The notes under the pieces were generated by a model that had not been told where the DNA came from, did no database searches, and saw nothing but the letters and a program-made list of their open reading frames with translations. Below are positions 14,325 to 22,313 of a stretch of 31,337 nt of DNA, piece after piece. Position 1 is the stretch's first letter; each line of letters begins with the position of its first letter. The stretch covers positions 1-31,337 of the forward strand of contig JAZNXU010000053.1 of the NCBI GenBank assembly GCA_045594065.1, given 5' to 3'. The stretch is from SIG565 sp045594065. GTDB lineage: Bacteria; Bacillota; Clostridia; Oscillospirales; Acutalibacteraceae. The position numbers and the translations under genes are program-made.

Positions 14325-15296
14325 TTATTTATCAAAATCTTGCCAAAATCTCACTGTTGCGGCTTCATAGCCCTCTTTATCGACCAAATAGCTCATACCG
14401 TGCTCAGCCCCCGGCACAACAAACAGCCGCTTTTCGCTTGCGCACGCCTTGTAGTTTTCGTAGGTCATTTCAATCGGTACAAACTTATCATCGGTACCGT
14501 GTATAAAGAGTACGGGAACGGTGCATTCCCCTAACGCCTCGGTAGTGCAGTAGGAATCTGAGGTTACCTGAATTTTGCGGCGGCAAAGGTCGTTGGCTGC
14601 CGCGCTGTAAAGCCCATATGGAATGTGCAGATTACTCTCAGACACATGCTTCCATATAGCGTGCGGAGAAGTAAAGCCGCAGTCGGCTATAATTCCGTGA
14701 ACGCTCTTTTGTAGCTTAAAGCCTGAGGCCATTAAAACGGTCGAGGCTCCCATTGAAATACCGCAAAGATATATAGGCAAGCGACCCTCGGTTTTGGCAT
14801 CCACCCAATTTATCCAATCGGCACAGTCGTACCGTTCAAGCAGACCGAAGCCTATATATTCTCCGCCGCTCTCCCCTTGGGCGCGCTGCTCAGCATAAAG
14901 CACGGCGCAGTTGTGTTTGTGCCAAAACGGAGAAATTGTGCCGAAATCCTGCGACCAATTTGACCGCCAGCCGTGCATTGCAATAATAACGCGCTCGGGG
15001 TTTTCAGGGCAATACCAATGCCCTACCAGCTGCACGCCGTCATTACCCTCAATTACAACCGTTTCCATTTCAATTTTTTCAAGCTCTGCGGCCGCACCCA
15101 CTAACGCCTCTGCAAGCTCCGACAGCGCATCCGAGCCGCTTATAAGCCGCTTTCCCCGTTCGGTTTCCTTAGGCATTTCACGGTCAAGCGCTATATCCAT
15201 TAATTTTTTTATTGTTACGGCATATGCCGCCACGGCGCCCGTAAGCGCGGCAGTAACACCTGCCCCTATAAGTATATTTTTAGTAGATTTTTTCAT
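14325..15296 (-). CDS. Membrane-anchored alpha/beta hydrolase
   Basis: 323 residues. One N-terminal hydrophobic helix (about residues 8-28) probably anchors it to the membrane. The alpha/beta hydrolase core follows: oxyanion region MHGWRSNWS, nucleophile elbow GISMGAS, acid FIHGTDDKFVP and catalytic histidine GAEHGMS. This is the YqkD/DUF1749-like or dienelactone-hydrolase-related type often found in Firmicutes. The substrate is unknown; esterase or peptidase activity would be the expectation. The start has GGAGG 7-8 nt upstream. It lies upstream of, and on the same strand as, the P-type ATPase, but the ATPase appears to have its own promoter. Confidence 0.92.
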   Translation of the reverse strand: MKKSTKNILIGAGVTAALTGAVAAYAVTIKKLMDIALDREMPKETERGKRLISGSDALSELAEALVGAAAELEKIEMETVVIEGNDGVQLVGHWYCPENPERVIIAMHGWRSNWSQDFGTISPFWHKHNCAVLYAEQRAQGESGGEYIGFGLLERYDCADWINWVDAKTEGRLPIYLCGISMGASTVLMASGFKLQKSVHGIIADCGFTSPHAIWKHVSESNLHIPYGLYSAAANDLCRRKIQVTSDSYCTTEALGECTVPVLFIHGTDDKFVPIEMTYENYKACASEKRLFVVPGAEHGMSYLVDKEGYEAATVRFWQDFDK

Positions 15297-15346
15297 ACGG
15301 ATACCTCCTGTATATTAAAATTACCACATATTTACTTTTAATTCAA

Positions 15347-15386
15347 TTAACGTATTGTAAATTTATTTAACGTATTGTAAATTTAT
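15347..15386. repeat. Two perfect tandem copies of a 20-bp unit
   Basis: The unit TTAACGTATTGTAAATTTAT occurs at 15347-15366 and again at 15367-15386, followed by TTAT. It lies between the divergent hydrolase and nhaC transcription units, just upstream of the nhaC -35 box. It could be a pair of regulator sites or a recent slippage duplication. Confidence 0.95.
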
Positions 15387-15392
15387 TTATTA

Positions 15393-15421
15393 TTGCATGA
15401 GTAGCAAAAATAAATTATAAT
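15393..15421 (+). promoter_or_regulatory. Promoter of the micro-ORF - nhaC operon
   Basis: TTGCAT (15393-15398) and TATAAT (15416-15421) with a 17-nt spacer, directly after the tandem 20-bp repeats. Confidence 0.7.
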
Positions 15422-15453
15422 ATAATTGAATCGAGGCACGAGGTGGTAATATT

Positions 15454-15576
15454 ATGCAAACGGTGTACCGTAAAACCCAAGGATTCATAACAGTGGAAAA
15501 GCATTATTTACTAGATGCCGCCTTTAAAAAGAAATACGGCGTAACACCTACACAATATTTAAGGAGGTTCTTATGA
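15454..15576 (+). CDS. 40-codon micro-ORF resembling the C-terminal tail of an AraC-type HTH, coupled to nhaC
   Basis: An ATG with GAGGTGG 7 nt upstream opens a 40-codon frame whose product ends FKKKYGVTPTQYLRRFL. That is the closing signature of AraC/XylS DNA-binding domains (F-K-x-x-x-G-x-T-P-x-x-Y). Its TGA overlaps the ATG of the antiporter gene (ATGA), and the antiporter's AAGGAGG site lies inside its last codons. It is therefore well placed for translational coupling. It may be a decayed AraC regulator, of which only the last ~25 residues match, or a retained leader peptide. It is too short to bind DNA like a full AraC domain. Confidence 0.6.
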   Translation: MQTVYRKTQGFITVEKHYLLDAAFKKKYGVTPTQYLRRFL

Positions 15577-16883
15577 ATAAAGGAAAGCCTTTAGCACTGC
15601 TGCCCATAGGCGTGTTTTTAGTTTTATATTTAGGGTTGGGCATTACATTTGAATATATTATGAAAATTCCGATGGGCTTTTACAATGTGCCAATCGTGGT
15701 GGCATTTTTAGCCGCTCTGCTTACCGCAACACTTCAAAACCGTGGCCTTAATTTCGAAGAAAAGCTCTCGGTTATGGCAAAGGGTGTTGGGGATAAAAAT
15801 ATCATAACAATGATTCTCATTTTCCTTGTTGCAGGTATATTTGTAGGTGTTGTCGGTCGTGATTCTGCCGACAGTGTTGCCTACTTTTTACTCTCAATAA
15901 TACCCGCAAGATTTTCGGTAGTCGTATTATTTGCGGTATCGGCATTCGTATCGCTTGCAATGGGTACCTCGGTTGGCACAATTACGCTTATAACCCCAAT
16001 AGCCGTGTCGCTCTCAGCCGCTTCAGGGGCTGCACTGCCGCTGTGCATTGCCTCGGTTATCGGCGGCGCTATGTTCGGTGATAACCTGTCATTTATATCC
16101 GATACAACCATCGCCGCTACGGGCGGTCAGGGCTGTAAAATGAAAGATAAATTCCGCGAAAACTTTTTTATCGCACTACCCGCCGCTGTGGCTACCGCTA
16201 TTCTAATTTTAGTTTTATCTTTCAGCTCAGGCACAGACTATAAACCGGATTACAGCTATAATCTTATTCAGATTATTCCCTATATTTTAGTGCTTATAGG
16301 CGGAATTGCAGGTATAAATGTATTCTTCGTTTTAATGATTGGCATTGTATCTGGCACCGCTATTTCTCTGATAACAACTAATATCACCCTGCCCGAAATA
16401 CTCAGCAATATGGGCTCGGGCGCGGCAGGAATGTTCGAGACCGCAATTGTAGCCGTTCTTGTGTCTGCCCTTTGCGCGCTTGTGCGTGAATACGGCGGCT
16501 TTGATGCACTGCTGTGCTTTATTAAAAAAACATTCCGCGGCAGACGCGGCGGAATGCTCGGAATGGGACTACTCGTCGGCGCTATGGATATTTCAACAGC
16601 AAATAATACCGTAGCTATAGTTATGGCAAACCCCATCGCCAAACAGATGAGCGAAAGCTACGGGATACAAAGCAGCAAGGCGGCATCTATACTCGATACC
16701 TTTTCCTGCATTTTCCAAGGTATTATTCCCTACGGCGCACAGATGCTCGTAGCCATTTCAGCGGCAAGCGAGCTCGGCTACACAGTATCGGCTTTCGAAA
16801 TCATACCCCTGCTTTTCTACCCATTTTTACTACTGCTCAGCTCGCTAATATTCATTGCTTTCCATAAAAAAAGAGAGGCTTAA
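15573..16883 (+). CDS. NhaC-family Na+/H+ antiporter
   Basis: 436 residues with about 11-12 hydrophobic helices across the whole length. The NhaC/ion-transporter signature region is MGTSVGTITLITPIAVSLS followed by GGAMFGDNLSFISDTTIAA, where the Asp residues probably take part in ion exchange, and a second half repeats the pattern (GAMDISTANNTVAIVMANPI). Family members exchange cytoplasmic Na+ for H+, or in some subgroups malate/lactate for other ions, so the exact substrate is uncertain. The start has AAGGAGG 6 nt upstream and overlaps the stop of the preceding micro-ORF. A terminator hairpin encloses its stop codon and is shared with the convergent cyclophilin gene. Confidence 0.9.
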   Translation: MNKGKPLALLPIGVFLVLYLGLGITFEYIMKIPMGFYNVPIVVAFLAALLTATLQNRGLNFEEKLSVMAKGVGDKNIITMILIFLVAGIFVGVVGRDSADSVAYFLLSIIPARFSVVVLFAVSAFVSLAMGTSVGTITLITPIAVSLSAASGAALPLCIASVIGGAMFGDNLSFISDTTIAATGGQGCKMKDKFRENFFIALPAAVATAILILVLSFSSGTDYKPDYSYNLIQIIPYILVLIGGIAGINVFFVLMIGIVSGTAISLITTNITLPEILSNMGSGAAGMFETAIVAVLVSALCALVREYGGFDALLCFIKKTFRGRRGGMLGMGLLVGAMDISTANNTVAIVMANPIAKQMSESYGIQSSKAASILDTFSCIFQGIIPYGAQMLVAISAASELGYTVSAFEIIPLLFYPFLLLLSSLIFIAFHKKREA

Positions 16884-16896
16884 CGCCTCTCTTTTC
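16869..16896. terminator. Bidirectional terminator between nhaC and the cyclophilin gene
   Basis: AAGAGAGGC (16871-16879) pairs with GCCTCTCTT (16885-16893), with the nhaC stop codon in the loop. It is flanked by an A-run on the left and a T-run on the right, so it can act for both convergent genes. Confidence 0.9.
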
Positions 16897-16898
16897 TA

Positions 16899-17495
16899 TT
16901 ATAATTCAACTATTTCAATACTCTCAATTTTAATTTCATCAATCGGCTTATCTGCGGCGCCTACCTCTACTGCGGCAATGGCATCAACCGTATCCATTCC
17001 CTCATAAACCTGACCGAAAACGGTGTGACGGAAATCGAGCCAAGGTGTGCCGCCCAAAGCCTTATAATCCTCTGCAACCTCGGGTGGGAAGCCTCTATCG
17101 GCTAAATCTGCCATTTGAGAAAGCATACTCTCGGGGCACTCGGCTGCCTGAACAATGAAGAACTGACTGCCGTTTGTGTTAGGACCTGCATTAGCCATTG
17201 AAAGCGAGCCGCGAATGTTGTGAAGCATCGGGTCGAACTCGTCCTCAAAAGAGGTTCCCCAAATGCTCTCTCCGCCGATGCCCGTTCCCTGCGGGTCACC
17301 GCCCTGAATCATAAAATCCTTAATAACGCGGTGGAAAATAAGTCCGTTATAATAACCATTTTTAGCGTGTGTTGCGAAATTTTCAACCGCCTTTGGTGCC
17401 TCTTTCGGGAAAAGCTTTATTTTAATATCCCCTTTAGTTGTGTGCATTATAGCTACGGTATCGCCGGCGGCGGGTTTGTTTGTTTGATAACTCAT
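16899..17495 (-). CDS. Cyclophilin-type peptidyl-prolyl cis-trans isomerase
   Basis: 198 residues, cytosolic (no signal peptide). Cyclophilin signatures are in order: IFHRVIKDFMIQGGDPQGTG with the catalytic Arg, the NTNGSQFFI segment, and WLDFRHTVFGQVYEGMD near the end. These enzymes speed proline isomerisation during protein folding. A roughly 30-residue insertion (SMLSQMADLADRGFPPEVAE region) before the last strands is seen in several Clostridia members. AGGAGA precedes the ATG. It is a single-gene unit with its own promoter, diverging from nrdR. Confidence 0.96.
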   Translation of the reverse strand: MSYQTNKPAAGDTVAIMHTTKGDIKIKLFPKEAPKAVENFATHAKNGYYNGLIFHRVIKDFMIQGGDPQGTGIGGESIWGTSFEDEFDPMLHNIRGSLSMANAGPNTNGSQFFIVQAAECPESMLSQMADLADRGFPPEVAEDYKALGGTPWLDFRHTVFGQVYEGMDTVDAIAAVEVGAADKPIDEIKIESIEIVEL

Positions 17496-17518
17496 AATAA
17501 ACTCTCCTTTACACTGTT

Positions 17519-17547
17519 ATTTTACCATTAATCCCTTTATTTTACAA
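17519..17547 (-). promoter_or_regulatory. Cyclophilin gene promoter
   Basis: On the minus strand TTGTAA (17547-17542) and TAAAAT (17524-17519) have a 17-nt spacer. Its -35 box lies 16 nt from that of the divergent nrdR promoter. Confidence 0.72.
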
Positions 17548-17563
17548 CCTTTAATTTTTTTGC

Positions 17564-17592
17564 TTGTAAAATAGGTGATGTTGTGTTAAAAT
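17564..17592 (+). promoter_or_regulatory. nrdR promoter
   Basis: TTGTAA (17564-17569) and TAAAAT (17587-17592) with a 17-nt spacer. The same hexamer pair is used by the divergent cyclophilin gene, and TTGTAA also by gltX. Confidence 0.72.
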
Positions 17593-17624
17593 AATTGCAT
17601 ATTAAAAATAAGGGGAAAATTTTT

Positions 17625-18077
17625 ATGAAATGTCCTTTTTGCAACACAGAAGACAGTAAGGTTATAGACTCCAGACCTACCGACGAGGGTGAGAGAATTC
17701 GCCGCCGTAGAGAGTGCCTTAGCTGTGCGAAGCGTTTCACTACCTATGAGGTTATTGAAAGCCTGCCTATAATAGTTATTAAGAAAGATAAATCCCGTGA
17801 GACCTTTAACCGCGATAAATTAATGAACGGAATTTTAAGAGCGTGCGAGAAAAGACCGATTTCCATTAACACACTCGATAATATGATTGATGAGATTGAA
17901 TCGACCATTCAGAACTCTCTCGACCGCGAGGTTACAAGTGATAAAATCGGCGAGCTTGTTATGGAAAAGCTTAAAAACATTGATGAGGTTGCCTACATTC
18001 GCTTTGCCTCGGTTTACCGCAAATTTCAGGATATTAGCACCTTTATGGAAGAACTTAATAAGTTAATTTCAAAATAA
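17625..18077 (+). CDS. nrdR: Transcriptional repressor NrdR
   Basis: The ATG at 17625 gives the standard start MKCPFC and the usual 150-residue length; the open frame extends upstream to 17595 without support. The zinc ribbon uses C3, C6, C31 and C34, with the basic DNA-contacting stretch RIRRRREC between. An ATP-cone domain fills about residues 46-136 (VIKKDKSRETFNRDKLMNGI at its start). NrdR senses ATP/dATP and represses ribonucleotide reductase genes. No nrd gene is in the window, so its targets lie elsewhere. It has its own promoter and terminator. Confidence 0.97.
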   Translation: MKCPFCNTEDSKVIDSRPTDEGERIRRRRECLSCAKRFTTYEVIESLPIIVIKKDKSRETFNRDKLMNGILRACEKRPISINTLDNMIDEIESTIQNSLDREVTSDKIGELVMEKLKNIDEVAYIRFASVYRKFQDISTFMEELNKLISK

Positions 18078-18085
18078 AAGCAAAA

Positions 18086-18121
18086 AAACGGCGAAATCTT
18101 ATGATTTTGCCGTTCTTTTTT
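18086..18121 (+). terminator. nrdR terminator
   Basis: ACGGCGAAATC (18088-18098) pairs with GATTTTGCCGT (18103-18113, one G-U) around TTAT, followed by a T-run interrupted by one C. Confidence 0.92.
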
Positions 18122-18132
18122 GCGTGAAACAC

Positions 18133-18161
18133 TTGTAAAATACGAAAAAATCTGCGATAAT
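18133..18161 (+). promoter_or_regulatory. Promoter of the gltX operon
   Basis: TTGTAA (18133-18138) and GATAAT (18156-18161) with a 17-nt spacer. The leader is only about 40 nt, too short for a T-box. Confidence 0.65.
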
Positions 18162-18202
18162 ATATAGTTGATAAATATTATTAATATATAAGGGGAATTT
18201 TA

Positions 18203-19864
18203 ATGACAGAATTCGAAAAAATGGCAGAGCTGCTTTTGCCTGATATTACAAAAACACCCGAATATTATGAGGAGCTTTATCCCGCTAGAAATCTTCCCGA
18301 GGGTGCAAGGGTTGTGCGCATAGCCCCCTCGCCTACAGGCTATCTCCATTTAGGCACCCTTTTTGCGGCACTTGTTAACCGCATTACGGCAACCTCCAGC
18401 GGCGGTATATTCTTTACCCGAATTGAGGATACCGATAAAAAAAGAGAAATTGAGGGCGGAATTGAAAATATCATAGGCGGACTTGACCGCTTCGGCATAG
18501 CTATTGACGAGGGCTTTATAAGCGGCACCGAAGAAAGCGGCAATTACGGCCCCTATAAGCAGAGCCTGCGTGCCGAAATTTACAGGACCTATGCTAAAAA
18601 ATTAATCAAAGAGGGTCTTGCCTACCCCTGTTTTTGCACCGCTGAGGAATTAGACGAGGTTAGAAAAACACAAGAGGAAAACAAAATCCGCACGGGCTAC
18701 CACGGTGAGTTTGCAAAGCACCGAAACATAACCGTTTCGGAAGCCGAAAAATTAATTGCCGAGGGCAAGGAGTTTGTTGTTCGCTTAAAATCCCCCGGTA
18801 ATGAAGAAAACCGCATTATGTTTGAGGACGGAATTAAGGGTAAGATTGAAATGCCCGAGAACGATGAAGACTTTGTAATTTTAAAATCGGACGGTATTCC
18901 TACCTACCACTTCGCCCACGCGGTGGACGACCACCTAATGCGCACCACCCATGTAATTCGCGGAGATGAATGGATATCCTCTGTTCCCAAGCACATTCAG
19001 CTGTTTAAGTTACTCGGACACAAGGTGCCGAAGTTTGCGCATGTAGCCCCCATTATGAAGCTTGATAACGGTGCTAAGCGCAAAATTTCCAAGCGTAAGG
19101 ACCCCGAGGCAGCCGTTCAGTTCTTTGCCGAGCAGGGCTTTGAGGGCGAGATTGTGCTTGAATATCTTATGACTATAGCCGCCTCAGACTTTGAGGATTG
19201 GCGCCGCGCCAACCCCGACACTTCATACAAAAACTTTAAATTCAACCTTAAAAAGATGAGCGTATCGGGCGCGCTGTTTGATGAAAACAAACTTTTAGAT
19301 GTCAGCAAAAACCGCATTGCTAGGCTTAAATCTGCCGAGGTTTATGAATTACTTACCGCTTGGGCAAAGGAATTCGATACCGAGTTTTACAACATTCTAA
19401 CCGCCGATAAGGACTATACCTTAAAAATGTTGGCGATTGACCGCGATGAAGCTGCCAAACCGCGCAAGGATTTAGCTAAATGGAGCGATGCAAAAGAATA
19501 TTTCGCATTTTTCTTCGATTCTTTATATAAGGCAGATTACACCCTGCCCGAAAATATAAGCAAAACCGATGCTGCCGAATTCTTAGAGCGTTATTTAGCA
19601 GTTTACAACCCTGCCGACGACCGTCAGGCGTGGTTTGATAAAATTAAGGCTATAGCGCCCGATATTGGCTTTGCGGCAGAAACCAAACAGTATAAGGCTC
19701 AGCCCGAATTATATAAGGGACATGCGGGTGACTTAAGCACCGTGCTTAGAATCGCATTGACAGGCCGCCGCAACACACCTGACCTTTGCAGTATTATGCA
19801 GGTGTTGGGAATAGCGGAAATCAATAAGAGAATAACCGCCGCAATCAACTCTTACAGGGGGTAA
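18203..19864 (+). CDS. gltX: Glutamate-tRNA ligase
   Basis: A class I synthetase that charges tRNA-Glu with glutamate. The HIGH-type motif is in RIAPSPTGYLHLGTL (about residues 41-55), followed by FFTRIEDTDKKREI. The KMSKS equivalent is KISKRK near residue 293. At 553 residues it is longer than the common ~485-residue bacterial GluRS. It has a divergent C-terminal anticodon-binding half, a form I associate with some Clostridia. It is first gene of an operon and is followed after 4 nt by glnS. With GlnRS present, this enzyme is probably discriminating (Glu only); that is inference. Confidence 0.95.
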   Translation: MTEFEKMAELLLPDITKTPEYYEELYPARNLPEGARVVRIAPSPTGYLHLGTLFAALVNRITATSSGGIFFTRIEDTDKKREIEGGIENIIGGLDRFGIAIDEGFISGTEESGNYGPYKQSLRAEIYRTYAKKLIKEGLAYPCFCTAEELDEVRKTQEENKIRTGYHGEFAKHRNITVSEAEKLIAEGKEFVVRLKSPGNEENRIMFEDGIKGKIEMPENDEDFVILKSDGIPTYHFAHAVDDHLMRTTHVIRGDEWISSVPKHIQLFKLLGHKVPKFAHVAPIMKLDNGAKRKISKRKDPEAAVQFFAEQGFEGEIVLEYLMTIAASDFEDWRRANPDTSYKNFKFNLKKMSVSGALFDENKLLDVSKNRIARLKSAEVYELLTAWAKEFDTEFYNILTADKDYTLKMLAIDRDEAAKPRKDLAKWSDAKEYFAFFFDSLYKADYTLPENISKTDAAEFLERYLAVYNPADDRQAWFDKIKAIAPDIGFAAETKQYKAQPELYKGHAGDLSTVLRIALTGRRNTPDLCSIMQVLGIAEINKRITAAINSYRG

Positions 19865-19868
19865 AACA

Positions 19869-21551
19869 ATGGAAGAAATTAAAAACACAGAAGAATTAAA
19901 GTCTTCTAACTTTATACACGATTTTATAGATGAAGATTTATCCGAGGGCGTGTACGAAAAGGTGCAAACCCGCTTCCCGCCTGAGCCTAACGGATACCTG
20001 CACATCGGTCACGCAAAGGCTATATGCATAGACTTCGGCACCGCCGAAAAATACGGCGGCAGCTGCAACCTCCGCCTTGATGACACCAATCCCACTAAGG
20101 AAGACACCGAGTATGTTGACGCCATTAAAGAGGATATTAATTGGCTCGGCTTTAATTGGGATAACCTCTATTTTGCCTCGGATTATTTTGATTTTATCTA
20201 CGAGTGCGCCCTAAAGCTTATCGATATGGGACTTGCCTATGTTGATGAGTCTACACCCGATGAAATTCGTGAAATGCGCGGCACCCTTACTGAAGCTGGC
20301 GTTAATTCGCCCTATCGCGACCGCCCAATAGCCGAAACTAAAGACCTTTTTGCCCGTATGACAGCGGGTGAATTTGAAAACGGCGCAATGGTGCTCAGAG
20401 CCAAAATTGATATGGCATCGAGCAATATTAATATGCGCGACCCCGTTATCTACCGAATTTTACACGCCCACCATCACCGCACGGGCGATAAATGGTGCGT
20501 ATACCCGATGTATGATTTTGCGCATCCGCTGTCTGACGCACGCGAGGGTGTTACACATTCTCTCTGCTCGCTTGAATTCGAAAACCACAGACCGCTCTAT
20601 GATTGGTTCTTAAAGGTGCTCGAAATTCCCACACCGCCGCGTCAGATTGAGTTTGCAAGAATGAATGTAAACTATACACTTACCAGCAAGCGCAAGTGCT
20701 TAAAGCTTGTGAACGACGGTTTAGTCAGCGGTTGGGACGACCCAAGAATGGCTACCCTTTGCGGTATGCGCCGCAGAGGCTACCCTGCAGAGGCTGTAAG
20801 AGAATTTGTTAATAAAATAGGCGTTTCTAAGGCCTACAGCGTTATTGATTACGCTCTGCTTGAAGCTTGTGTTCGCGATTATCTCAACACCAATGCCGAC
20901 CGCGCAATGGCGGTGCTTCGCCCTCTAAAGGTGGTTATTGATAACTACCCTGAGGAAAAGGAAGATATTATTTCGGTTGATATTAACCCGAACAAGCCTG
21001 AGCTCGGCAAAAAAACGGTTACATTCTCAAAAGAGATTTACATCGAGCAGGATGACTTTATGCTCAATCCCCCCGGAAAATATTTCCGACTCTGCCCCGA
21101 AAAAGAAGTTCGCTTAAAAGGCGCATATTATATTAAGTACGCCTCTCACGAAGAGGACGAAAACGGTAATATTACGGTAGTTCACGCAACCTACGACCCC
21201 GAATCCTTCGGCGGAGAAACACCCGACGGCAGAAAGGTTAAGGGCACTTTACACTGGGTTAACGCCAAGAACTGCGCCAACGCTACCATTCGCCTTTACG
21301 ACCGCCTTTTCAATGTTGAAAATCCGTCGGACGAAGAGGGTGTTTCCTCCTTTGCAGATAATCTTAACCCGAACTCCCTTGAAATACTCGAAAACTGCAA
21401 GGTTGATGCCGACCTCGCTAAAGCTAATACCGGCGATACCTTCCAATTTATGCGTCAGGGTTATTTCTGCCTTGATAAGGATTCCTCTGCAGATAACCTT
21501 ATCTTCAACCGCACCGTAGCCCTAAAAGATTCTTTTGCAAAAAAGGTTTAA
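19869..21551 (+). CDS. glnS: Glutamine-tRNA ligase
   Basis: A 560-residue class I synthetase of the GlnRS group. The HIGH motif is in RFPPEPNGYLHIGHAKAI, followed by LRLDDTNPTKEDTEYV (the GlnRS-specific LRFDDTNP-like motif). The GlnRS region CVYPMYDFAHPLSDAREGVT HSLC is recognisable, and the KMSKS equivalent is LTSKRK near residue 270. The C-terminal beta-barrel anticodon-binding domains are complete. Many Firmicutes lack GlnRS and use GatCAB transamidation; a GlnRS is usually read as an acquisition from another lineage. It is the second gene of the operon, with the ribosome site inside the end of gltX. Confidence 0.97.
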   Translation: MEEIKNTEELKSSNFIHDFIDEDLSEGVYEKVQTRFPPEPNGYLHIGHAKAICIDFGTAEKYGGSCNLRLDDTNPTKEDTEYVDAIKEDINWLGFNWDNLYFASDYFDFIYECALKLIDMGLAYVDESTPDEIREMRGTLTEAGVNSPYRDRPIAETKDLFARMTAGEFENGAMVLRAKIDMASSNINMRDPVIYRILHAHHHRTGDKWCVYPMYDFAHPLSDAREGVTHSLCSLEFENHRPLYDWFLKVLEIPTPPRQIEFARMNVNYTLTSKRKCLKLVNDGLVSGWDDPRMATLCGMRRRGYPAEAVREFVNKIGVSKAYSVIDYALLEACVRDYLNTNADRAMAVLRPLKVVIDNYPEEKEDIISVDINPNKPELGKKTVTFSKEIYIEQDDFMLNPPGKYFRLCPEKEVRLKGAYYIKYASHEEDENGNITVVHATYDPESFGGETPDGRKVKGTLHWVNAKNCANATIRLYDRLFNVENPSDEEGVSSFADNLNPNSLEILENCKVDADLAKANTGDTFQFMRQGYFCLDKDSSADNLIFNRTVALKDSFAKKV

Positions 21552-21554
21552 GAA

Positions 21555-22304
21555 ATGAAAGCTCAAGATATTTATTCTTATTTAGATGAGCGTTATCCCT
21601 TTTCTGCCGCCTGTGATTTTGATAATTGCGGACTGCTTGTAGGGGATAAAAACGCCGAAATCAGCAAAGCCGTAATTGCGCTTGATTGCACAAGAGATGT
21701 TGTAAATTTTGCGGCAGAGCTCGGCGCTCAGCTTATTATTACCCACCACCCCGTTATATTTGGCGGCATTAAATCGGTTACTGCCGACACCGCCGTGTAT
21801 AACGCAATAAAAAACGGAATTGCGGTAATTTCAGCCCATACTAATCTTGATACTGCCGACGGTGGTGTTAACGACACCCTTTGTGAAGCCCTAGAACTTC
21901 ACAACATTGAAAAAATAGTGTGTGAGGACTCTTTTACATTCCGCAAGGGTGTTTTGCCGCGTGCTATGACCGCCGATGAACTCGCCGAGTATGCCGGCAA
22001 TAAGCTTGGCTTTAACGCCCGATATGTTGACGGCGGCAAAAAAATTAAGACCCTTGCCGTATGCTCAGGCAGTGGCTCAGATATGCTTTATGATGCTATA
22101 TCTGCAGAGGCTGATGCATATCTTTCCTCCGAAATTAAGCATAATGTGTTCCTTTCGGCAGTAGAGAGCGGGCTTACCTGCCTTGATATGGGGCATTTTG
22201 CCACCGAGCGTATTATTGTGCCGAAGCTTCTAAAGGAGCTTAGCATATATTTTCCAAAAATCAAATTCATTCCTTATGAAAAGGAAATTATTAAACACAA
22301 TTAG
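21555..22304 (+). CDS. NIF3-like dinuclear metal-centre protein
   Basis: 249 residues, the short form without the central PII-like insert found in B. subtilis YqfO. Metal-binding family motifs are present: ITHHPVIFGGIK, HTNLDTADGGVND, and near the C-terminus DMGHFATERIIV. NIF3/DUF34 proteins are widespread; they are sometimes annotated as GTP cyclohydrolase type 2, but their reaction is unsettled. The ATG is 3 nt after the glnS stop, so expression is coupled to the synthetases. In many Firmicutes this gene follows trmK-like or rpoD genes, so the present context differs. Confidence 0.95.
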   Translation: MKAQDIYSYLDERYPFSAACDFDNCGLLVGDKNAEISKAVIALDCTRDVVNFAAELGAQLIITHHPVIFGGIKSVTADTAVYNAIKNGIAVISAHTNLDTADGGVNDTLCEALELHNIEKIVCEDSFTFRKGVLPRAMTADELAEYAGNKLGFNARYVDGGKKIKTLAVCSGSGSDMLYDAISAEADAYLSSEIKHNVFLSAVESGLTCLDMGHFATERIIVPKLLKELSIYFPKIKFIPYEKEIIKHN

Positions 22305-22313
22305 GTAGTTTTT

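Noticed and set aside
17537..17740. Minus-strand ORF opposite the nrdR start, and other long antisense ORFs such as 6932-7327 and 13952-14314
   Set aside because: They are shadows of strongly supported genes on the other strand, with no ribosome sites or family features.
18162..18202. T-box riboswitch before gltX
   Set aside because: The leader is only about 40 nt and lacks the T-box sequence.
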